Part shown: piece by piece, positions 53,001-64,000 of the stretch
How positions within the stretch are numbered: position 1 is the stretch's first letter
Layout: each line of letters starts with the position of its first letter
Assembly (NCBI RefSeq): GCF_035083965.1
Contig: NC_089722.1
Coordinates: 22,251,142 to 22,315,141 of the forward strand
DNA length: 64,000 nt
Source of the DNA: Branchiostoma lanceolatum
Taxonomy: Eukaryota; Chordata; Leptocardii; Amphioxiformes; Branchiostomatidae
Reading direction: 5' to 3'
The notes under the pieces: generated by a model
What the model was told of the DNA's origin: nothing
Database searches by the model: none
Seen by the model: only the letters and a program-made list of their open reading frames with translations
Program-made: the position numbers and the translations under genes

Positions 53001-56000
53001 TAATGGAGGCTGGCAAGACACACGATTAGCAAGCGACATCCTTTACAAAGACAGCATGATCTACAGCAAGACCATCTGTCACTGTGGTCATGTGGCCTCA
53101 GCATAAGAATTCAGTGCATTTCTGTACATATGTAGGATAAAAGATTGCAATCTGGTAATGTCGGCTTTTCTTCCAGTAGAGATCCCGATCAGACTCATTC
53201 AGAGTCTCTGGTTAACAGATCAGGATGCCAGGAATGTGACAGGAAATGAAGTTTACAAGTTCTGACTGTATTTTAAGGAAATATCTTTAAATTTACACTT
53301 TGACTTTGACTTTATTCAGATCCACAATTAGCTTTCAATGTGTAGCTATTCTTCCTGTGGTCCTTAAACACTTAAGACTCAGATTGAGAATTCGGGATCT
53401 CTACCATTAGATCATCATTGTCTTTAGTACATGTAGTTATCATATTAGTACCCTTGACATAAATATTCTAAGATACTTTCCTCGTCTGTTACAAATATTT
53501 CGACAGTGGCAGTGACATAATTCACACCTTTCTCAGAATGTACACATGGAAAACTGGTCTAAAACAAACTTTCAGCTTCATGTGTTTCTATTGACATATG
53601 TAGACAAAACCATGGCATGTATATCATGTGACTGACCTCAGTCGTCATGGTGAATTAGGCTTTACTAAACATTGATATTGTTGTTGTTCACCTTGTAGGG
53701 CACAAAGGTCAGCAAGTTCCCTTAGTGTTTCTGTAACACTAACTAACAGGGTATCTTTTTACAGGGAGGGGTTGCTTCCTTTGAATGGTGCTCGAGGCAC
53801 CTCTCTAGCTAGGTCCCTTCTGAAAGACAGGTGCAGCCCCAACCAAGATGCAACTGAACCTGGGCCGCCAGCGCAAAAACCCAACATACTCACCACACAG
53901 GCTAAAACTAAAGGTCTGGACCAGTTAGACTGGTGAGTAAGTGGCGCTTAAACCAAACTGTTGCAATTGTGCTATAAACTAAATATGAACCCACCCTGAA
54001 CTAACCCTGGCACTATGCTTCCTATTTCTAGAATAATGCTGAGTCAGTCCTGAATTCGAAGCTTGTCAATATATACTAGGTACCTATTTACTTAGGTAAG
54101 GCCTAAATCCTCAACGGTAAACCATTATGCAGGTCAGGGTGTGGAAAGGAAAGTATTACCTAAGTAACTGACACTACAAAGGTCACTGTGCTTCACTGAC
54201 TGAGTAAAACCTCCACTGGACTGGTGCCAAAGTGACCATTAGTGATTTGTGTAAATGTAGTTTTCGAGTGCTTGTGAAACATTGAACCAAACTCTCAAGT
54301 TGTCCAATCTATTTATACATACACAGGAAAACAACTGGAGAATCACAACTCACAAGAAATTGCCGAATACTACGTAACTTTAGAATAAAAATGATACTTG
54401 AAGCACAAATTCTTAGGCAAGACTAGGTTGATAAGCAATGATTTGCATTGATAAGGCCCAAGTGTGATGAACATAACATGACACATGACGTTTCCAGGAT
54501 CTATGCGGCTACAATCATCAGATGTATAAATAGGACAGACACACCTAACCATTTTAATGACAAAACCCATAATATTACATAGCCACAACTCCCAAAGGAA
54601 TCTTGGCCGCACATACATGTAAATATATGTATACAAAGCTATCTTCAGTCATAAAATCATGCGTATGTTATATGAAGGCCAGGCGTGTGTTGTACCAGAT
54701 GTCAACACATGGGTGTTTTTGTTTTCATGCTCGACTCAATGAGTGGCAAACTTTGAACAGGTACTCGATGCATTACATCATACAGAGAAAGATAAATAAT
54801 TAATATGTAACTTCCTTACTGCTAGTACTTGCTGGTAAATTCTAACTGTTGGTAACACAAAAGGATTCTAACACAACTTCTTCTTCCTCAAGCACATGAT
54901 CTTGGAAGCTGATTATCTGTCAACAAGGAAAACAAAGCCGCTCTTACCTTTCTTCTTAGAATATGGAAGCTACGATCACAATTTGAACATGGCATTCTGT
55001 CTCATATTTTTCACTGTTTGTCTCTTTCGCAGGTTACAACATCTAGCTTGTACTTTGGACCACAATGGCAATGGGCAGTATAGACCATACTGGTGTACGG
55101 CAAGGGGGGGCACAGTTTCGTGTTGGTAATTCCATTTACGCTGCAAATTTGCTTAAGCCCAGCAATTGCTCTGGCATACAATTTCTACAATAAACATTCT
55201 CACTTACATAATGAAAACACTGTTTAGATAGCTTTGAGTGCACCAAAAAGTGCGAAGTCATACTTTACCCACTAGGTTTCACAAGTGGTACATTCCAATT
55301 CTATTGACAGAGTTGGGAGAAACCCAAATTCTACCAAGGGGTGGCCAATGATGTCTAATACAGATTTTCCTTTCCTTTTTCATGCCTGTTTATTTTTTTC
55401 AAAATCCGAAATACAGACCCTTTTGCTCCTAAACATATACCTCTGATGACTTTAAAAGAATAGATTTCGACCTTGCACATTATTTTTACCCCTCCCCTCC
55501 CCTCCCTCTAACCAACTTGCTGACCCCATGTACCAGCCTGTTGAATTATTCAGAGCTTATTTGAAACCACATGACAGCAGCCAAACATGCAAAACACTCC
55601 TATGAAGCATCATGGGAAGGGTGAACATTTGATCTCCCTTGGGAACGACCTAAAGATAGCTGCTCCCATCAGCTGGGGTCAGGCACTGTCAATGGAGCAT
55701 GCTGTATGTCATCACCACTGTTAAAAGTTTCCGGGGACTTAATATTGCTGTTATGTAGGAAGGGTAAGAAGACAATCACAGTAATTCAAGTTCACGGCTG
55801 ATAATCTCCAAGCAGAGCTATCGATGGTAATTACAGTACTTTAATATTAAATACATTTAAGTTCGCATGATTTTTATTGGGAAAATGGAGTGTTCGTGGT
55901 GGTTTTAAGTTCGCATTTGAGACAATAGTAAACAAGGTCAAGCGGGTAGGAGGGCAAAAACTTTCACGGTGGTTTTAAGTTCGCTGTGAAAAGCTTACCA

Positions 56001-58064
56001 TGAAAAACGCGAACATAAAACCACCGCAAACATTTCTGCATTTACAGTATCCAGGGGCAGTATCCTTTTGCCCTTTGGATACTGTCATTGCCACCGATAG
56101 ATCTGCTTGGAGATTACCGGCTGCAGGCATCGAAATTAACCATGTCCCGTGTCCCGAGGACAGTAGAATTTGGGTTCGGGACAATTCAACTTACGTTTCG
56201 GGACTATTTCGGGACAATCAGAAAATTCTGAGTCAGTCCCCGTCATGGAGGAACTCGATTCAGCGGAAGATTTTGCGGTAAAGATGTTCCCATTTCCATT
56301 GGGAAATGTTTATCAAATAGTTCCATCCGTAGTCAACCTGTTAAGTTGTGCCTAAAAACACCAAAAAAGCAATAAAAACTCCCGCGATTTCGGCCATTTG
56401 GCGAAGAATAGAAATAAACACCGGCCATCTTGAAATTTTTAGCGAACTCTCGCTAAATCTCGCAATAACACGCGAGAACGACACAACGCCCTCTAACGAG
56501 AATTTGTGAAACTGCAGTTTCAAATGTCGATAGAGGGCCGATATTGTCCGATAATATGATAGATTAAATCCAGCATCGTGCTTAATTCTTTCTTGGGGCA
56601 AAATTAAGTACTTCTTTGTTATTTTTGCCATATTAGAAATTTTACTAAATTAGAAAAAGGTATTGATTTCTTAAAAACTTGTATATTGTATGTTGGAATT
56701 CTTCACTGTTTGAGGGCTTTTGTGTTTACTACTGACTGTATATAATTTTGCATGTATTATATTTTGCATGCAAAATGTTTGCCAACATGCAATTTTGTAT
56801 GCAACTGAAAAAAAAAAAATATTTCTAACACACATATGCCATGGCTTGAGTTCAGGTTCAGACTTGAGTATAGGTTCTAAACTGAACATGAACCTCTGGA
56901 ACTTAATCCAGAACCCCCACTAAGTTCACATCTTTGGCCCTGGTTGGTACACTTCGGGACACTTTCGGGACAGTTGAAATCCACTTTCGGGACGATTCAG
57001 GGACAATAGGGAAAAAAGTTAATTTCGAGGCCTGGGCTGAAACTATACAGCAGTACGGTAGTAAAGGAGGTTCTACTGAATACCAGTAGAAGAGTCCCCC
57101 TTTATACTGATAGTAGTTACCCTGGTATCCAGAGCAATTATACCGAGCGTGGACCTACACCGGCCCGTGCCCGGAGCTTCCTCGGGACCTACCCTCCCGC
57201 TGGCCCGACAACGCACCCTGCCCCACTTCCCACTAGCCAAACAAGATCCGCTCTCTTTGTTCCGGCTGCGGAGTTTGGGTGGCTAGCGGATTGTGGGGCG
57301 GGGTAGATCTTCGGGGGAGCGGAAGGGTAGGCCCGGGTAAATCGGAGCGCGGGCCGGTACATATGCTCTGGATTCCAGGGTAGGTAGTAGTGGGTAAGAC
57401 ACAGAGTATCTGATTGCATTGACGTGATAAATCTACAGTGAACAACTGAATAATCTTCAAAGTGAAAGTAAAAGTGTTCGTATAGGTAAAGTGACATATG
57501 AGAAACTTAGAGACTGGGCCAATGAAGGAAGTTCTCTGGCAAGAAGTTTGTTCACTTCAAAGAACTTTGTTATTTGTGCAAAGCATGATCAATAATGTTC
57601 ACAAATTTCACCAGCCAAAAGTGCTGCATTGAATTTGAAAGCAAAAGTGTTTTGGTCATGAAAATTTTCTTATCAAAATTGATCAATCTCCAAAACTCAT
57701 TCCCTAATACTGAGTAATAGGTACTGATACATGTACAATGTAATTTGATATACAATGTATATTAAAATGCATGTACAAATCTAATTCTGTCTCATACTAC
57801 CGGTAGTATTTACAGAAACTAAACATGGGAGAAAAATTGTACCTTTTTTCTGGTCGTTGTGAAGTTAAGCGTACAATTTTCGCATCTCCCTGAGGACGCA
57901 TCCTCCGCACTCCTGCTGCCAGGTCGCTGGTTTGATGCTGACGTGCCGGAGTGAGCGCCGGATCGCGGGGTGGCCGAGCGGCCCGCGTAGGAAAACCCAT
58001 TGGAACGACTGCCGGACATAAACTCAGGCGGCATATTGTCTGCCTTAATCACCACAGCACCCAT
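50046..58064 (-). CDS. RNF34: RNF34/RFFL-type E3 ubiquitin ligase
   Basis: Five coding exons on the - strand: 58064-57843, 52288-51998, 51602-51378, 50859-50658 and 50236-50046. They join in frame to 376 aa, close to vertebrate RNF34 and RFFL. An FYVE-like zinc finger is split across exons 1 and 2 ([29 protein letters not shown]). SAP-like helices follow in exon 2 ([18 protein letters not shown]) and exon 4 ([18 protein letters not shown]). A serine-rich linker is in exon 3. The C-terminus is a C3HC4 RING ([30 protein letters not shown]). The vertebrate proteins bind endosomal membranes and ubiquitinate caspases and other targets; this function is inferred. Being ancestral to both vertebrate paralogues, it could equally be named RFFL. 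Intron 1 is about 5.5 kb and rich in transposon remnants. Confidence 0.93.
50350..50468. repeat. Inverted-repeat element in RNF34-like intron 4
   Basis: ATGAATTTTCTAAAGAGTCAGA with TTCAGATAGCAT pairs with ATGCTATCTGAAACATCTGAC and GTTTAGAGAATTCAT. Related arms and loop occur at 61217-61326 in NCBP3 intron 2. Confidence 0.65.
51640..51790. repeat. TTTTAA.TT.GC dispersed repeat
   Basis: GGGACTTAATTTCGCATTAG, GTGTTTTAAATTTGCAT and AAACAATTCTGAAGTA lie in the same order as in the copies at about 55850-56045 and 62460-62600. Confidence 0.5.
53297..53320 (-). mobile_element. Probable LINE 3' tail
   Basis: On the - strand, GAATAAAGTCAAAGTCAAAG: a poly(A)-like signal followed by hexamer repeats, similar to 32543. 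Confidence 0.4.
55850..56045. repeat. TTTTAAGTTCGC dispersed repeat in RNF34-like intron 1
   Basis: The motif GTGGTTTTAAGTTCGC occurs twice (55900-55916, 55970-55985), with its complement GCGAACATAAAACCACCGC at 56011-56029. Related copies are at 51640 and 62460. Confidence 0.6.
56124..57034. mobile_element. 911-bp non-autonomous DNA transposon
   Basis: 17-bp terminal inverted repeats CAGGCATCGAAATTAAC (56124-56140) and GTTAATTTCGAGGCCTG (57018-57034) differ at one position. GGCTG flanks both ends (56119-56123, 57035-57039), a 5-bp target duplication. Clusters of TTCGGGACA words lie just inside each end. Only short open frames occur, so it is non-autonomous. Confidence 0.75.
57113..57395. mobile_element. 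Foldback MITE, CCTGGTATCCAGAGC ends
   Basis: The left arm starts TTACCCTGGTATCCAGAGCA (57117) and the right arm ends GCTCTGGATTCCAGGGTA (57366-57383). The arms extend inward through GC-rich sequence (ACCGGCCCGTGC against GCGCGGGCCGGT). The ends resemble the hairpin at 13304-13420. Confidence 0.7.
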
Positions 58065-60380
58065 GTTTACAACTGTTGGACGTTAAGAAGTCAAGAAAGA
58101 AAGACTTTTGGGCACAATCCCTATAGAAGAGCTTGTATGTTGTTCTCTAAGTGTAGATCTTCACATGCTCCATATTTCTGCCTGCAAAGATATTAAAGAA
58201 GATGATTAACAGTCTATTCAAATGTGTGTTATCACATTCAGTAGATAGTACACAGTGTGAAAGGCCAATCAATCATCCTCGGGCATCAGTATTGCATTGA
58301 AAAATTCCAACAATTTTGTGTAAACAACACAAGGCCTTGTAAAAACAGGTTGCCATTAGGAGCTACTGGTCTCCATGGCTATTGTCATTTTGTTGCTGTA
58401 ACCATGGTTACACCTACAGGCCACCCAGCCCATTAGAGCCTTTGTGACACTGTACCCTTTGGCATTTCAAATTACTCTCCAAGTAGAGGTTACTCTCCAA
58501 GCAGTGGTTGTTGAGGAAAATTGTGACCTTCTTATCATAATTCATATGTCCCGTTTTTTGTCAGCACTCCCAAAGAACAAAAAGGTGGGCATATACCATA
58601 TGATAAGCTCTGCTTGGAGGGTAATTTCAAATCTCTTTCTACCTCCTCGAATTGATGGCTAGATTTACCTTCACAATAAGGGAGCAGTTTCTTTTGCCAT
58701 CTACAAAGTTGCAAGTTTAGTATTTATCTGCAATCTCTCAGAAGTGCTTGTGTGCCAGGGCAATATTATCAGCTACAGGTAACCACTGCTTTATGGTAAC
58801 AGGGGGTACCAGTTCGCTAGGCATGGTCCGAATCCTGTTGCAACATCCAAGAATCAAGTAAAAAACTCAAAATCGTGAGACGAAACGAGGTGCACATAAT
58901 ATAACTTACACTCAGTTACAGACATTTGTAACACTAACAGTTGTACATTCCAACGAAAGAATCCAGCGGCGCGCTCAGTGCACTCGAAATGCATTCTAAA
59001 TATTCTATGGAAGCCTGTATGATAACCCAAAGTTATTGATTCTGTCCGGAACACCCGCATTGAACACTTTTTGCGGCCCAGGCATTACATAATATAACTT
59101 ACGGACATTTCCATCAAGACAAAGTAAAGGGAACGCCTTAGGAGAGATGCTTCAAATCATTCAGTTTACTTTCAGTTAGTTTACAACTCAAAAGCACAAA
59201 ACACCTGTGTAACACTACAAGGATGTTTTAGTTGCAATCACTTCACTAACACCTAAGTCCTTGGTGCTGGATGAAACGTGTGATGTTCAGTTCATCACAG
59301 TGGCTACTTTTTTCCAAGGTAGATACTAGATACTTTCACTTTATCATAAAACTGCCACATTGCTATCGTTTTTGCGCTGCCCCAAGATGCACTCTGTGTT
59401 CCAAACAGAAAATTCAGTAACAGATGGTCTTCAACTGACTATGCAAATATTTAAACTCCATGATCATGACTATAGGCTATGACTTCTGCTTACAAACATA
59501 GCGAATATGTTTGGCTCCCCTACTTCAAACGCTGAAACTGACCAAACACAGCTCTGTCTACCATTCATGGCAATAATTGCCTTTTCTTCCGTGATTGAGG
59601 ATGAGACACATCCTTAGCAACGCTTCGGTCTCTGCCGACAAGTAGAAGAATATATTTGTTTTTCTCAGACTCAATTTTGAAGTCTTGCACACAACTACAC
59701 GGCCGGGCACGCACACTCTTCAAATAGTCGGCGTTTCTATTATAAAATTAGCCAGGGGAGATATCACATCTTCTGCAGTCTATCAGCTCACACATCAAAG
59801 AACTGGAGAATATCATCAAACCACACAAGATGTGAACGACTGACCTGATCTAAGCCACAGAAAGGCGACAAGGGAGTTCTCCTGTTGCTTTTCACCTGAG
59901 GGCCATCTTGAAACTAGAGACTAGTGTGTAGGTGGTTGTATGACGTCACTGAGCTCTCTGTCCCAGCTAATCGTTTGGTGTCAATGATGATACTCTGAAG
60001 TTAAGGACAGAAAAGTTACAGTTTTGATATATAAATACAAATTGTGTATAATTTCACTGCATTTTTTCTCTTTTGTGCAGGTTTCTTTGATAAAGTATGG
60101 AGTAGGGACTACAAAATGGTTGGAATTAGGGAACGAGAGTATTGACGCAAGTTGATTGACTGCAACTAAATACACAGAATAACTGTTCTTCAAGTTGATA
60201 TATACACAGATATGTATCCAATATACACATATTTATTTCATTGATGTATTACAGTTAATATATACATTTTATTCGACGTGTTTAATTTTGCCAAAATTAC
60301 GGAAGATCAGTGAAAACGGGTGATGAAAGACGTTTACATTTCTTGGCGCTCGTTACTTCCTCAACACGAGCAACACAAAG
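58065..60380. other. Divergent intergenic region, RNF34-like and NCBP3
   Basis: About 2.3 kb separates two divergent start codons and should contain both promoters. I see an inverted-repeat element at 58469-58627 and a GC-richer stretch near 59600-59760. Open frames are short and unrecognised. Confidence 0.65.
58469..58627. mobile_element. CTCCAAGCAGAGG-family MITE
   Basis: AAATTACTCTCCAAGTAGAG at the left pairs with GCTCTGCTTGGAGGGTAATTT at the right. A second TACTCTCCAAGCAG copy is just inside the left arm. Confidence 0.7.
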
Positions 60381-60389
60381 ATGGCGTCT
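60376..60389 (+). promoter_or_regulatory. TISU/YY1-like element at the NCBP3 start codon
   Basis: ACAAAGATGGCGTC matches, apart from one base, the SAASATGGCGGC element that combines a YY1 site with a start codon in genes having very short leaders. It implies transcription starting only a few bases upstream. It is inferred from sequence. Confidence 0.4.
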
Positions 60390-63300
60390 AGGGGAGACAG
60401 CGATCTGCTCAATCTGAAGATTTCCATCGATGCCGACGAATTGTCGGACATGGAAGAAGATGTTCCCATTGAAGAGGACGCGGATAAGCCAGAGGGATCA
60501 TTAGGAGACGTCTCTGAAGCTCCCCATGTCGAAATTAAGCGTTCACTAGAAGGCAGAGTGTTGGTGCGTGTGTGTGGTTTACACCTACGATTACGAATCG
60601 CATGTTCTTTCAGTAACTCTACTAACTGTCTTGTATGGTGCTATGAAAATGAAAGTTGTCCAAGCTTCAGAATAAATTCTACTAACACATATGAGCTGTC
60701 GTATCTATATGGAGCTTTCTTATCCTATAATAAGACTGTGTTATGCCGTTGAATTGATACAACGTTATTATTTTGTGGTTAGTCCATGCTACAGTTCAGC
60801 ATAAATGGGAAGTTGAACTTGAACTATTAAAAAATTTTCTTAAAAAATATGTATACATGTATCTCTTATCGTCTGTTGCAGCCTAATCTGGGGGAAAGAA
60901 AGTATGAGAACAAGGCTGGTGACTTCATTACTGGCATTGACATCACTGATCCGGTAAGGATATCAGACTTGTACATATCTGTATCTGCTACATAATTTTA
61001 ACTACCTGGAGCTTTAATACTAGTAATTGGTGTACCTTTGAAATGTGAGGTTTTGTTTCCTTATATGTCCCTCTGTTTACAATCAAGATAGGTCTTATAC
61101 CGAGTCGTTCTAAGGTATCCTAAGGTATTTTGTTGTGTATACTATTAAAAAACATCAATTATGAAGGTTAGACAGTCCAGGTAATAAAATGTACAATATA
61201 ACAGTTGCTCAAGCAACTGGATAGAATTCATAAACGGTTAGACGTTTCAGGTAGCATCCACTATTTTTCATCAGTGATTGTGACAGTTACTGACGAAAGC
61301 TAGTGATTGGTATCTGAATCATCCAGTTTTTTTACTAACCAGTGAATCATCCAGTTCTTTGTACTGCATGAATGAAAGTAACTTGATGTGAAAGAAATGC
61401 CATGATCATTCGTTGACATTGTATGCTGTCATTATAGCGTCATAGACACATACAAAGAAAAAGGAAAATCAGACAATTTGATTTCTTCTGATTGTCCACT
61501 CAGGAATTTCTGGAGAAGAGACAACAGCGAGCCAAACGGTTTGGCGTTACCCCACCAGCAGAGGAAGAAGCCTTTGCAAAAAGGTGACTTCAGTGTTCTT
61601 CATTTAACCTAACTGCATCATATACATCTGTACTAGTGCTGCGTACCGGTACTGTACCGTAAAAATTGATTAGGTACAGGTCCAAAATACCGGATCATGA
61701 AATACCCGTACTGTATCGATATATAGTTTACACCAAGTATGTGCTTATTTTGTGACTGATCACCTGTCAGACCTAATGCAACCTCAACCTTGGAACAGCG
61801 TAACTAATATGCAACAGATCGTTCAGGCAGGCCGGAAGTTTTGATAGCAAGGCCAAGGGAGTTTGGCGGTAGGAAACCTTGAATAAAGATAGTGACAATT
61901 TGTAAACAGTTTACTTATGTTTCTGTCATTATTGAAGAAGTTAGGGAAAACAGATGTTCATTTTTCAAATTGTTCAGGTACAGATACAGGTCCGGACCTG
62001 TACCTAAACTTCTGTACTTGTACTTGTACCTGATGTTACATTGTACGTTTAGGTACGCAGCACTAATCTGTACTGTTGCATACATCTTAAAACCATTGAC
62101 TATTTGCTAGAAAAAATGATAGTTGCTGCAGTTAAACCTATGAAACATTCTTTCCTTGTGATTTCCTTAAATTCCTATGATTATAAAACATTCCTTCATA
62201 GTGATTTCATTTCTTTAACCTTTGATTTAAAAAAAATTATTTCCTTGTGATACACCCTCTTAGGTTGGAGTTGCTGAGAGAGGAATTAAAGGAAGGTGAG
62301 TTTTAGAAGTAAATATTCTTAGTCACTATCAAGGTAAAGAATGGAGAGGGAAATTCTTTGAGTTACAGTTTTCATCTCAGAAGTACAGCCTGTGTGGATC
62401 TTCCCTTCTCTGTCAGTTGTAGTACATGTACTACATGTACTACAACTGACAGAGAAGTCATGTACTGTGGATTCATTAATTTTTGCAAGGACTACATTTC
62501 TCGTTAGGAGGGAAAAGAGGTTTTTGCTGTGTTTTAAGTTCACGCCTGAAACAATTCTGTAGTTCAGCAGCAGTAATACAAAACACAACATTGGAGTGTG
62601 TTTTATTTTACGTGAGGTTATATGCCTGAAAGAAATGCCTGTTATATAAAGCCTGTTATATAATTGCCTGTTGAATAAAGAGTTGTCCACACAGAATGAT
62701 TCACTGTTTCTGCCAGAAGATCTGAACACTCTTGAGAAATGGCAAAGCAAATGGCTCCTGCAGTATATTTTTAAATGTTGACCTGTGTTTGTACTCTGGT
62801 ACCTTGCAGCATCTGAGGCAGAGTGGGGTATCCGTCCTGAGGCCCTACATGTAGAAGGGGTGGATGACCTGAACACACAGCAGGTGTTTGACTACTTTAA
62901 GCAGTTTGCCCCAGGCTCCATAGAGTGGATCAATGACACCTCGTGTAAGTACAAGAACTTCATTTAACCACAAGGTACTAAATGAAAGTTATATGTGATT
63001 GTCAACGGTATACAGGATGTATAGTACTAGTAATATATCCGTATAGCCTTAGGAGATGTTGTTATTTGCTCTGATCTGTGAATATCTTATTGTCGTTGTT
63101 AATACTACTATATCTTGATATTGTACAGTCAAGACTGGCCAAGAAGGCCACTCAGGGGACTGCTAACATGTGGTCTATTTAGACAGGTGGTCACTATAGA
63201 CAGGATTCTTCATGATTGTATCAATGGGAAACATTTTCTATAAGGGACTTCCAAAAAGTGTCACATCGGGCAGGTGGACCTTATGTGGACCCGCCTTAGC

Positions 63301-63777
63301 CCGGGACCTCAACTCCCCCCCCCCCCCCCCCCCCCCCCCCCTACTATGCCCCTGAAGGGGTTATTTGGGGGCAACACCTATGTAGATGTAGATGTTATCT
63401 AGATGTGGTCACTTGTACAGGTTTGAGACTTTGACTATATACAATTTTCCCTCTCCCATCCAACTTATGGGTACATGGATGCACCCTTGGAATTGAGAAG
63501 GTTGACTATCTAGCTTTTACCATATGTTTGTCTTTGCAAAGCAAGTTGTAAAACAATAGTTCTTGTTCATGCTCTTATTATTTATGTCAATGTTGTATAT
63601 TTATTTTAGGCAATGTGGTGTGGCTGGATCCCAACACAGCAGCCAGGGCTATCCTGTACTACACAGACTCCAGCAAAATACACCAGGCTACTGAGACAAA
63701 GGACACTTCAACTGAAGAAACCAAGAAGGAAGAGGTCCCCAAAACAGAAGAAAAAATGGAGGAGAGTAATGTTACAG
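60381..63777 (+). CDS. NCBP3: Nuclear cap-binding protein subunit 3, N-terminal part
   Basis: Six exons are in the window: 60381-60563, 60882-60953, 61504-61583, 62264-62295, 62810-62944 and 63610-63777. They give 223 codons plus one base, and the gene continues past the right edge. An acidic N-terminus (SDMEEDVPIEEDAD) leads to the conserved block RKYENKAGDFITGIDITD and EKRQQRAKRF. An RRM-like fold follows (ALHVEGVDDLNTQQVFDYFK, then CNVVWLD). In vertebrates NCBP3 binds the mRNA cap with NCBP1 and supports nuclear export. The WLDD motif tied to cap binding reads WIND here (SIEWINDTSC). Exon 6 turns into a K/E-rich stretch (ETKKEEVPKTEEKMEE). All donors and acceptors are GT-AG. Confidence 0.93.
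61217..61326. repeat. Inverted-repeat element in NCBP3 intron 2
   Basis: ACTGGATAGAATTCATAAAC through AGCATCCACT faces AGTGATTGGTATCTGAATCA and TCCAGT. It is related to the element at 50350-50468. Confidence 0.6.
61634..62065. mobile_element. 432-bp hAT-type MITE in NCBP3 intron 3
   Basis: TAGTGCTGCGTACC at 61634-61647 is the exact reverse complement of GGTACGCAGCACTA at 62052-62065. ATCTGTAC flanks both ends (61626-61633, 62066-62073), a perfect 8-bp duplication. TAGTG ends and an 8-bp target site are typical of hAT elements. The interior has many GTAC words and no transposase. Confidence 0.92.
62405..62457. repeat. Perfect 26-bp-arm palindrome in NCBP3 intron 4
   Basis: CTTCTCTGTCAGTTGTAGTA begins a 26-nt arm whose exact complement follows after a single C at 62431. 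The arms themselves contain repeated GTAGTACATGTA words. Confidence 0.9.
62460..62600. repeat. TTTTAAGTTC dispersed repeat in NCBP3 intron 4
   Basis: TTTCTCGTTAGGAGGGAAAA, GTGTTTTAAGTTCACGCC and AAACAATTCTGTAGT repeat the word order seen at 51640-51790. Confidence 0.5.
63130..63425. repeat. Dispersed GGTGGTCACTATAGACA repeat in NCBP3 intron 5
   Basis: ACAGGTGGTCACTATAGACA and GGTCACTTGTACAGGTTTGA match 36705-36815. A run of 27 C (63315-63341) is embedded and may be a weak point of the assembly. Confidence 0.6.
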
Positions 63778-64000
63778 GTTAGGATGTACATCTTTAGTTC
63801 CAACCCTTTCCCACAGTAGTATCTTGTGACGTAATGTACCTGGTATTGAAGAAACATTATTTGGCCATGTTGATTTGATCATATGGATTACATCCGCATG
63901 TGCATAAATTTTCTTCCGTTTCCAAAAAACATGTTTTCGGCCATACTGTAAATCGTACAAAGCATCTGCAAAATGAGAAAATATATGCTTTGAATTGCAA

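Noticed and set aside
63315-63341. Run of 27 C as a regulatory feature
   Set aside because: It is more likely a slippage tract or a collapsed low-complexity region; nothing around it suggests function.

Overview
The window is animal nuclear DNA with multi-exon genes, GT-AG introns, a non-LTR retrotransposon, and many short inverted-repeat elements and minisatellites. The gene set is a tandem family of arylamine N-acetyltransferases (NAT), an ADA2/ADGF-type secreted adenosine deaminase, a single RNF34/RFFL-type ubiquitin ligase, and NCBP3. Together with the density of MITE-like elements in introns, this points to a cephalochordate (lancelet, Branchiostoma-like). The organism is inferred from content and was not checked by a search.

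Layout. From 1 to about 18.05 kb there is no recognisable gene. This part is dominated by three arrays of one 20-bp polypurine/polypyrimidine minisatellite (1-1957 and 9326-10345 with purines on the + strand, 13967-18050 with pyrimidines on the + strand). CpG-rich junction blocks with repeated TTCGGAC/GTCCGAA words lie next to the first two arrays (1958-2140, 8815-9325). Between the arrays lie hairpin MITEs. The very long open frames in the arrays are artefacts of a stop-free repeat.

From 18.2 to 31.2 kb lies the NAT cluster, three copies on the + strand. NAT copy 1 (18305-25053) carries three insertions that can be dated against copy 2: a 5'-truncated L1/Tx1-like LINE and a 341-bp MITE in intron 2, and a LINE 3' fragment in the third exon that appears to be spliced out as a new intron without changing protein length. 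Copy 2 (26218-28046) is intact. Copy 3 (29198-31189) is a pseudogene with two frameshifts and a gene-conversion signature.

From 33.4 to 38.8 kb is a complete 8-exon ADA2-like gene (511 aa, + strand). At 41.5 kb is an unrecognised intronless 238-aa gene. From 43.5 to 47.0 kb is a secreted thioredoxin-fold protein (254 aa, six exons) with a CPDS motif and a cysteine-rich tail. From 50.0 to 58.1 kb on the - strand is an RNF34/RFFL-type ligase (376 aa, five coding exons: FYVE-like finger, two SAP-like segments, RING). Divergent from it, at 60.4 kb, NCBP3 begins and runs off the right edge.

The genes do not form one pathway. They are ordinary neighbours: xenobiotic acetylation (NAT), extracellular adenosine breakdown (ADA2), a secretory redox-fold protein, ubiquitin ligation and RNA cap binding. 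The more unusual material is in the repeats and in how transposons have remodelled the NAT cluster.
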